DNA from: Dermanyssus gallinae
Lineage: Eukaryota > Arthropoda > Arachnida > Mesostigmata > Dermanyssidae
NCBI GenBank assembly: GCA_003439945.1
Contig: QVRM01002203.1
Location: forward strand, 1-64,000
Length of the DNA stretch: 64,000 bases
Direction of reading: 5' to 3'
Of the stretch, positions 58,245 through 64,000 are shown one piece after another (position 1 is the first letter of the stretch; each line of letters starts with the position of its first letter). The notes beneath the pieces are model-generated. The model was given only the letters and a program-made list of their open reading frames with translations. It had not been told where the DNA came from and did no database searches. The position numbers were made by a program, and so were the translations under genes.

Positions 58245-59134
58245 ATTTGGGGCAGAGTATCGGGCGTACATCCACAAATAAGTAACGACGAAGTGGCGGG
58301 TGTACTTATGATCAAGGTGTGGCAGAGGTGCGAAGAGTTCAATACAACGCCATAATAAAAAAGCCGGATGGAACTGTGGAAACAGTCAAACGTAACACAT
58401 GGAAACTGGATATCAAGTTCAGTGGGGAAATCAAGAGCCACATTGAATTCTGCGGGGAAATCCTGCCGGTAACATTGAGATCGTCGACTATGCAATGCCT
58501 AATATGTCTCAAATATGATCATAAGGCGGCTGCATGCACTAGTAAAACTGGAAAGCTATGCAAACGCTGTGGTAAAACAGGTCATTTAATAGCAGAGTGC
58601 ACAAATAATAAACCTCGCTGTGTGAACTGCCACATGGACCACCCATCAGGAAGTTCCCAGTGTTCTGTCTTTCAAGCGTGGAGCAAAGCCCAGCAAACAC
58701 AACACGCTCAAGCTATTGAGCGGCAGATGGCAATGCCAATGAAAATTGTCGAGGTACGTCCTCCGCCTAGCAATGACCAAACTTCCGGTACACCAACCTG
58801 GGCGAGTGTAGTAAAAAGACAGTTGGTACAAGTACTTCCAGAAGGGGAAGAGCGAGTAGTCTGCAATATGCCACCTGTTCCAGCGCCCAGGAAGAAGAAC
58901 CAATCACGGACAAATATTGTGTCACCCGTAACTTCAAAACAGACACCTCCCTCGTCCGAAGAAATTAGCCTTGGTGTGACAACACTACGGACCTTCTGGT
59001 CTGGCATAAAATTCTTCGTAAAACCCTGGTTAGATGAACATCCAGATGTGGCTCGTCTAGTAGAATTACTGGAAGGGGGAGACAAAATTGAAAGTCTTCT
59101 CCAGTTCCTTGCCAAACAAAAACACAATGTCTAG
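58245..59134 (+). pseudogene. I-like ORF1: gag protein with three CCHC knuckles
   Basis: A first piece GVHPQISNDEVAGVL shifts frame near 58310 into VRRVQYNAIIKKPDGTVETV, together resembling the RRM-like fold of I/Jockey ORF1. Then knuckles CLICLKYDHKAAAC, CKRCGKTGHLIAEC and CVNCHMDHPSGSSQC (58496-58670), TWASVVKRQL, and a C-terminal region ending at TAG 59132-59134. It packages element RNA. The start is missing (5' truncation). The ORF2 ATG overlaps its stop. Confidence 0.8.
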
Positions 59135-61718
59135 ACCATGTCTAATACACTGGAATTGTGGCTGGAGTCACAAGAAGAATGTTCCAGTTATAAAAGAAAT
59201 GTGCACGAGTGGCATTAAAGTAATATGTTTAAACGAAGGTAATTTTCCTAAAAATTTCGGAATCTCTAGTTTTGTGACGTATGTTGACACAGATTGTCAA
59301 TCAACCGGCACACCCTCACTGGCTACAATTCTCGTTGACGCGAATGTAGAGCAGTGTGAACTGTCGCTCCAATCGGTAGACGGGGCTCGCATGTGCGGGG
59401 TATCTGTCAAACTGCACGACATCACCATGAACATAGTTTCGGTTTACCTCTCACCGAACAAAGCCATCAATATGACTCAACTAATGGATGTGTTGTGCCA
59501 GCATGCTCCACTCATCTTGGCAGGCGACTTCAATGCAAAGCACCCTGCATGGGGCAGTGCGAATGTAACCAAACGCGGGGAAGATCTGTTTAACAATCTT
59601 GAAACCAAAAACTACACCATTATGAATGATGGCAGCCCAACGTTTATGCGACAATACAGCTCTGGTTTTGTGGAGTCTCATCTTGATGTCGTCGCAGTGA
59701 GCAATGAGTTAACAAATTACTTCACTATGGAAATTGAAGACAGCGCCACCTTCTCAGATCATGCTCGGTGCTACCTGTACTTGAAAGCAGATAATGGCAA
59801 AAAGTGGAGATAGACTTGCATCACTGACTGGAGGAGATATAAAGAATATGTTAGAGAACGCCTATCTGCCGGAAACGAAGTTAGTACTGCCATCAGAGAA
59901 TCCCACAAGATGGCTACCAAGCGAGTCAGGGTTCCTCCATATCTACCCCCACCGGACATCAAACTTGCTGGCCTACTGCAGGAGGTAAAGCGTCTAAAGA
60001 GGAGATTCAAGAAACATGGCTGGCTGTCCGATTACTCGATGTTGGCATCAGTGATGAAAGAGATAAATTCATACTCTGCTGACTTGCGGAAAAGACTTGA
60101 AGAGAAGTTCATCAAACAGCTAGGCGTCAACACAGGGTTGGGAGAGGCATGGAGTTGGATTAAGTCAACGGCCGAAACCCAACCAAAATGTCCGCTGTTT
60201 GCAGTCTGTCGATCAACGGGAAAGTCATTGCAAACTATACTCAATAATATGCTTGACGGGGCAATAAAAACAGCGGCCACGCCCGACACAGGAGAAACTC
60301 CAGGTAGTGTCACTGAACCGCCTGCACAGCGCACATGCGATGAAAACGCTACTGATACTGATTGCGATTTCACAAGGTGGGAGCTAGATCTGGCATTGGC
60401 CACTGCCAACGCAAGAAGTGCCCTGGGCCCCGATGGCATCAGCAACAAGCAACTGAGGTCACTGGACAATACCGGGAGAGACCTTCTTCTTCGTGATCTT
60501 AATGCTATCTTCAAAAGAGGTGAATTTCCAACTGAGTTGAAAACTGGGGAAGGGGTACCAATTCTGAAACAAGGTAGACCGCGATCACAATTAGGCTCAT
60601 ATAGGGTGATAGTCAAAACGTCCCATGTCGGAAAGCTTTTGGAACGCATGATTCTCCGCCGCTTGCTTACATTATTACAGAATAAAGGAACATTAACGGA
60701 TAATATGTCTGCCTATAGGCCACTACGATCGGCCCAAGATAATATTCTGGATCTAGCTACTGATATCAAAGAAGCAGTCGCCAGAGGGGATCATGTCATG
60801 GCCGTGTTCTTCGACGTCGAAGGAGCCTATAACAACCTTGATCACACTGCCGTTGTCACTAATTTGGTAAAAGCAGGATTGAAACCTAGTAGCGCTACCT
60901 TCAAATTGATTGTGACTTTCCTGAAAGATCGTAGCATGTCAATCCGGTGCAAGGGAACACACACGGAGGTAAAGACTCTGGGTAATGTCGGCCTTCCTCA
61001 GGGAGGAGTACTTTCTCCAGTACTGTTTGTCATGACACTAGCTGGGCTGGCTGATGTCATACCGGAGCATTTTAAATTGTCTCAATACTCTGACGATGGT
61101 GCACTTTGGATTCGCCTCAAGGGTCGCACGATTAATCCAATCGCAGTGATGGAACTGCAACTGACCTTAAGAAAAATCGTATCGTCCTTAGGAGCTCTGG
61201 GACTCTCCATTGAGCCTTGTAAAACCAAGAGCATGGTATTCAATGTGAAAAGAGGACAGAAGCTTCTGCTGAGATTGGACAATCGACAGATTGAGCAAGT
61301 GAGCCAGGTGAGATTTCTGGGAGTGACATTTCAAGAAAACTGCAAATGGAACAGAGAACTTGACATCATCAAGAAAAAGGGCGAGCGAGTGGCGAATATG
61401 CTGAAAAACGCTTGTGGAACTTCTTGGGGAATCAAACCAGATACGGCGATGAAACTAGCAGTCGCACTGTTAGAATCAAAGATTAACTATTCCCTTGGCG
61501 CAATGTCTCGATTAAAAAAAAAGGACTATGGAGTTATAGACTCTGCTGTTGCTCAGTGTGGTAGAATAGCATTAGGACTTCTCTCTATGACATGTACTAA
61601 AGCTGTGTTGTCAGAGTGCGGTATTATGCCCGCGGAATTAAATAGACAATTCATCTTAGAATGTCACCTTCTGAGGCTGTGCCGCAGCAGGCACAGTCTC
61701 ATCTTGAAGTATATTTGA
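59127..61718 (+). pseudogene. I-like ORF2: APE endonuclease and RT, one in-frame TAG
   Basis: ATG at 59127 overlaps the ORF1 stop by 8 bases (ATGTCTAG). Endonuclease: LIHWNCGWSHKKN, VICLNEGNF, LILAGDFNAKHPAWGS, SHLDVVAVSN, TFSDHARCYL. A TAG at 59811-59813 interrupts the frame, which then continues in the same frame: TDWRRYKEYVRERL. RT: ALGPDGISNKQL, VPILKQGRPRSQLGSYRVI, MSAYRPLRSAQDNI, VMAVFFDVEGAYNNLDH (motif A), GLPQGGVLSPVLF (motif B), LSQYSDDGALWI (YSDD, catalytic), LSIEPCKTKSMVF, VRFLGVTF. A TGA at 61716-61718 and a frameshift near 61735 separate it from RNase H. Confidence 0.87.
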
Positions 61719-61737
61719 GAAAAGGGTGAATACCATG

Positions 61738-62731
61738 GCCTCCAGGCTACTACAGGGACTCAGACTCGTTTCGAGAACCTCTGCTGGTACCGGGGTCTCA
61801 TGTATTTGACGTCTCGACAGTCAAAGACTTGTCGACTCGGCTGTCAATAGAAGGTATATCATCGAAAAAGAGCCAACACGAGAGTGAACTACGAGCTGCG
61901 AGTGAGGTCCATTTGGGCAACATATCAGTGGATAGCGCACAGATATACTTCACGGACGGATTGGTGGATGGAGCTGCGGGAGGAGCAGGTGTTTTCCGAA
62001 TCAACGACAACATGGAGATCAGCAAGCATATCGTCAACTGCAGCAGTTCAACTTCGGCCGAGCTGGTAGCAATATCTGAAGCATTGCTGCAGGAACTGAA
62101 GGAGCCATCAAATAAAAGGGTCGTGATCGTCAGTGACTCGCGTGCCGCCATCTCGAGCATTCGGGCTGCAGATCCGTTAGGACCCGCCTCATCTCTAGTG
62201 GAATCTATCATCAAGGTGATAAGTTATCTAGGCCAACCTGTGGAGCTACAGTGGGCACCCTCCCATGTAGGCATTTACGGAAACGAGGTGGCTGATGCAC
62301 TCGCGAAACGAGGTCTGCTTGCAAACAAAGGAGAAGTAGCAATATCCCTTGGTAAAACTGTGTTAAAGGCTAGGAAAGAAGCCCTAGATAAGCACTATGA
62401 GACTTGGAGGAGGCAGGGAACTACAACTAAAAGGGACACGATGCAGATTGCACCACGGCGAAAAAGCTTGATGATGATGCCCTGTTCCAGAAGAGAAGCG
62501 GTTACTATTCACAGGCTACGTTGCGCTAAAGGGATGACGCAGAGCACCAGGTTCCACATTAAAGTTGCGCAAAGCCCGCTATGTGATGTATGTTTGGTAC
62601 ACGATGATGTATTGCATGTCCTAGATAAATGTAAAAAATACGATACTGAGCGGAAAGTATGGGAGAACGCTGTAGCTGCTGATCAAGTCGATGCAAGCCA
62701 ACTTACTATTCGTATGAAAGACCAATTATAG
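61738..62731 (+). pseudogene. I-like RNase H domain and C-terminal knuckle
   Basis: Frame from WPPGYYRDSDSFREPLLVPG runs into a type I RNase H: YFTDGLVDGAAGGAGVF (catalytic Asp), SSTSAELVAISEAL (Glu), RVVIVSDSRAAISSI (Asp), WAPSHVGIYGNEVADALAKRG (His and last Asp). All four acidic residues are present. A C-terminal CDVCLVHDDVLHVLDKC knuckle follows. RNase H removes the RNA template during integration. It was once fused to the RT upstream; a stop and a frameshift now separate them. Confidence 0.87.
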
Positions 62732-62874
62732 AGGAACTCTTACAATTTGTTAGAAATGCTGAATTAATTGTCTAAATGAATGATATATAGCTGCCCTGAG
62801 TAGGGCTGACAGGCAGTCAAATGTGACGTGCTCTGGGTTTCTGAGATGAAACCCTCAATTGTAATTACTGTTAC

Positions 62875-62902
62875 AATAAACTCTAAAAAAAAAAAAAAAA
62901 AA
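62875..62902 (+). terminator. Polyadenylation signal and poly(A) tail of the I-like element
   Basis: AATAAA at 62875-62880 is followed by CTCT and 18 A residues (62885-62902), then the target duplication. Confidence 0.88.
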
Positions 62903-62903
62903 G

Positions 62904-62911
62904 AGCTTGTT
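62904..62911. repeat. Target-site duplication of the I-like insertion (right copy)
   Basis: AGCTTGTT, identical to 58214-58221. Confidence 0.8.
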
Positions 62912-64000
62912 GACGTGCTTCTGCCGATAGACTGAGATTCAAAAGAGCCTCAACTGTAGTAAGCACGCTGTCGTTAAGTCGCTCAAGGAGTCCCGGAGCA
63001 AGCGAGCAGTCTGCACCTCGAAACAGATGATTGAGACGTAGGACCGCAAACGAATATCTTAGAAGAAAAAAGCCCCGGTGAGATCCTACCAAAGGAATGC
63101 GTGACATCGTATGCTCTAGTTTTTCTATCCACCTTTCGAGGGCTGCCGGAACTCCCTCTGGGAATAGGGAGACGCCTAGTAACTCCAGATCCGTGCCAAC
63201 AGTCCTGCACCCTGGTAGAACCTCCAACACTTCAAAGTACGTAGCACCTCCTACGACATGAACCTCGCACTTTGCAGGATTTAGGGCCAGGCCACTCCGC
63301 TCCGCAAACTTGATGACTCTGTGGATGTCCCTCAGAACTGCATCAGGTGCGTCGCCCAGTACACCGTCGTCTAAGTACCATGTGTTTAGAGGGCACTCGA
63401 GAGAGTCGACTAACTCCTTGATAGCCAGGCAAAACAGAGGGAGACCTAATGGGTCGTCCCTGCTGCACCCCAGCTTGCAACATTATGGTATCATGTGGCA
63501 GGAGAAGGCAAGATGGCTCCGTATAAGCTAGTTCTACTTGGTGGAACCTACTCGGTGCCCAAGCCTTGACCGCATTTAACAGGTGGTCCCTCCGAATGGT
63601 GTTAACGGCGTTCTTAAAGTCGAGCTTGACCACAAGGGTGGCTCCGGAGCGAGACTCCAAGAAGGACCGAGTTGAATGCACCGCGGCCTCGCATTCCTCC
63701 CGGTGTCGCAAACCCGAGCTGATGACAAGCAAGAGCACCTGATACATCCGCCTTGTTTTAAAGAATGCAGATCTTTGCCGCCAGCCTTCGAATTAGGGAT
63801 AAGCATGCGATGGGCCTCACACCACCATATTTCTTCTTGAGGGCAAAAAGTCGGGCGCCGAAGATAAGGGATCGCCAGTCGGGGCGATCCCCATCGAAGA
63901 AGATCGGCGACCTTGGCCAGGGCAGCCGCAAGCCAGTCTGCGGCAGCCCCTAGAGCGGGGGACAACAGGTCTTGTAAGAACCGGGGTCTGATAAAATTCA
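62904..64000 (-). pseudogene. REL-type LINE, 5' part (REL-6), interrupted by the I-like insertion
   Basis: Minus strand from the window edge: an RT entry region in broken frames (FYQTPVLT..., LRWGSP), GLRHREECEAAVHSTRSFLES, TLVVKLDFKNAVNTIRRDH (motif A), a damaged motif B (GVQQGRPIRSP), CPLNTWYLDDGVLGDAPDAV (about 63345-63400), ERSGLALNPAKCEVHV, EVLPGCRTVGTDLELLGVSLFPEG, LVGSHRGFFLLRYSF, LNLSLSAEARQQAL ending at the insertion. The reading resumes with QALLPVLWGGLG at 58213 on the far side. It continues beyond the window. Confidence 0.85.

Larger units (their letters stand above)
58222..62903 (+). mobile_element. I-like non-LTR retrotransposon (ORF1, APE-RT, RNase H, poly(A)) nested in REL-6
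   Basis: About 4.7 kb on the plus strand with ORF1 remnant, ORF2 endonuclease and RT, RNase H, AATAAA at 62875-62880 and an 18-base poly(A) at 62885-62902. Flanked by an 8-bp duplication. The APE-RT-RNase H order with gag knuckles in ORF1 is the layout of the I group. ORF1 lacks its N-terminus, so the copy is probably 5'-truncated. Confidence 0.88.

Noticed and set aside
1..64000. CRISPR array, prokaryotic operon or viral genome
   Set aside because: No spaced short direct repeats with unique spacers; LINEs, SINEs and microsatellites mark this as nuclear eukaryotic DNA. RTs belong to non-LTR elements; no retroviral protease, integrase or envelope was seen.

Overview
This window looks like a gene-poor, transposon-rich stretch of an animal genome, most likely an arthropod and possibly a chelicerate. 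The taxonomic guess is inference: it rests on R1-clade and R2-clade non-LTR elements, tRNA-derived SINEs and very long (TA)n tracts. I found no convincing host protein gene, no rRNA gene and no functional tRNA gene. Almost everything recognisable is a non-LTR retrotransposon (LINE) in some state of decay, or a SINE.

Layout. 1-2866 (-): a nearly complete REL-type LINE ('REL' = restriction-like endonuclease; N-terminal C2H2 finger, RT with a WYLDDG box, CCHC knuckle, PD-(D/E)xK-like C-terminus) with one premature stop. 2867-4150: low-complexity DNA. 4151-12410: a near-identical 4.1 kb tandem duplication (4151-8264 and 8265-12410). Each unit carries a 5'-truncated R2-clade fragment, one family-2 SINE, a head-to-tail dimer of family-1 SINEs, a perfect 20-bp hairpin and a REL scrap. 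12411-19450: fragments of a CR1/Jockey-like RT, a SINE, an R1-like C-terminus and a decayed minus-strand Jockey/CR1-like element. 19561-23450 (+): a CR1-superclade element whose SGNH-esterase region runs in frame into the endonuclease. 23508-25530 (+): a second REL copy. 26815-28400: R1 and REL fragments. 31381-34560 (+): a divergent REL element. 37200-39101: an R1 fragment, then a REL C-terminus. 39590-51400: several decayed APE-type LINEs, mostly minus strand, including ORF1 remnants with a PHD-like finger or a coiled coil. 52751-56342: a 5'-truncated R1-clade insertion with intact ORF2 (941 aa), a poly(A) tail and a perfect 14-bp target-site duplication. 57636-64000: a minus-strand REL element split by a plus-strand I-like element (APE, RT, RNase H, poly(A)) with an 8-bp target duplication.

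How the parts work together. There is no operon or host pathway. The elements are autonomous retrotransposons acting by target-primed reverse transcription, plus SINEs that probably borrow LINE machinery. The nesting gives relative ages: the R1 copy at 52.8-56.3 kb is younger than the minus-strand coding remnant it split, and the I-like copy is younger than the REL copy it split. The 4.1 kb duplication is younger than the R2, SINE and REL fragments inside it.

The nearest thing to an under-described system is the WYLDDG REL family, which has at least eight distinct loci here in at least two subfamilies. I cannot tell from sequence alone whether it matches a named clade.
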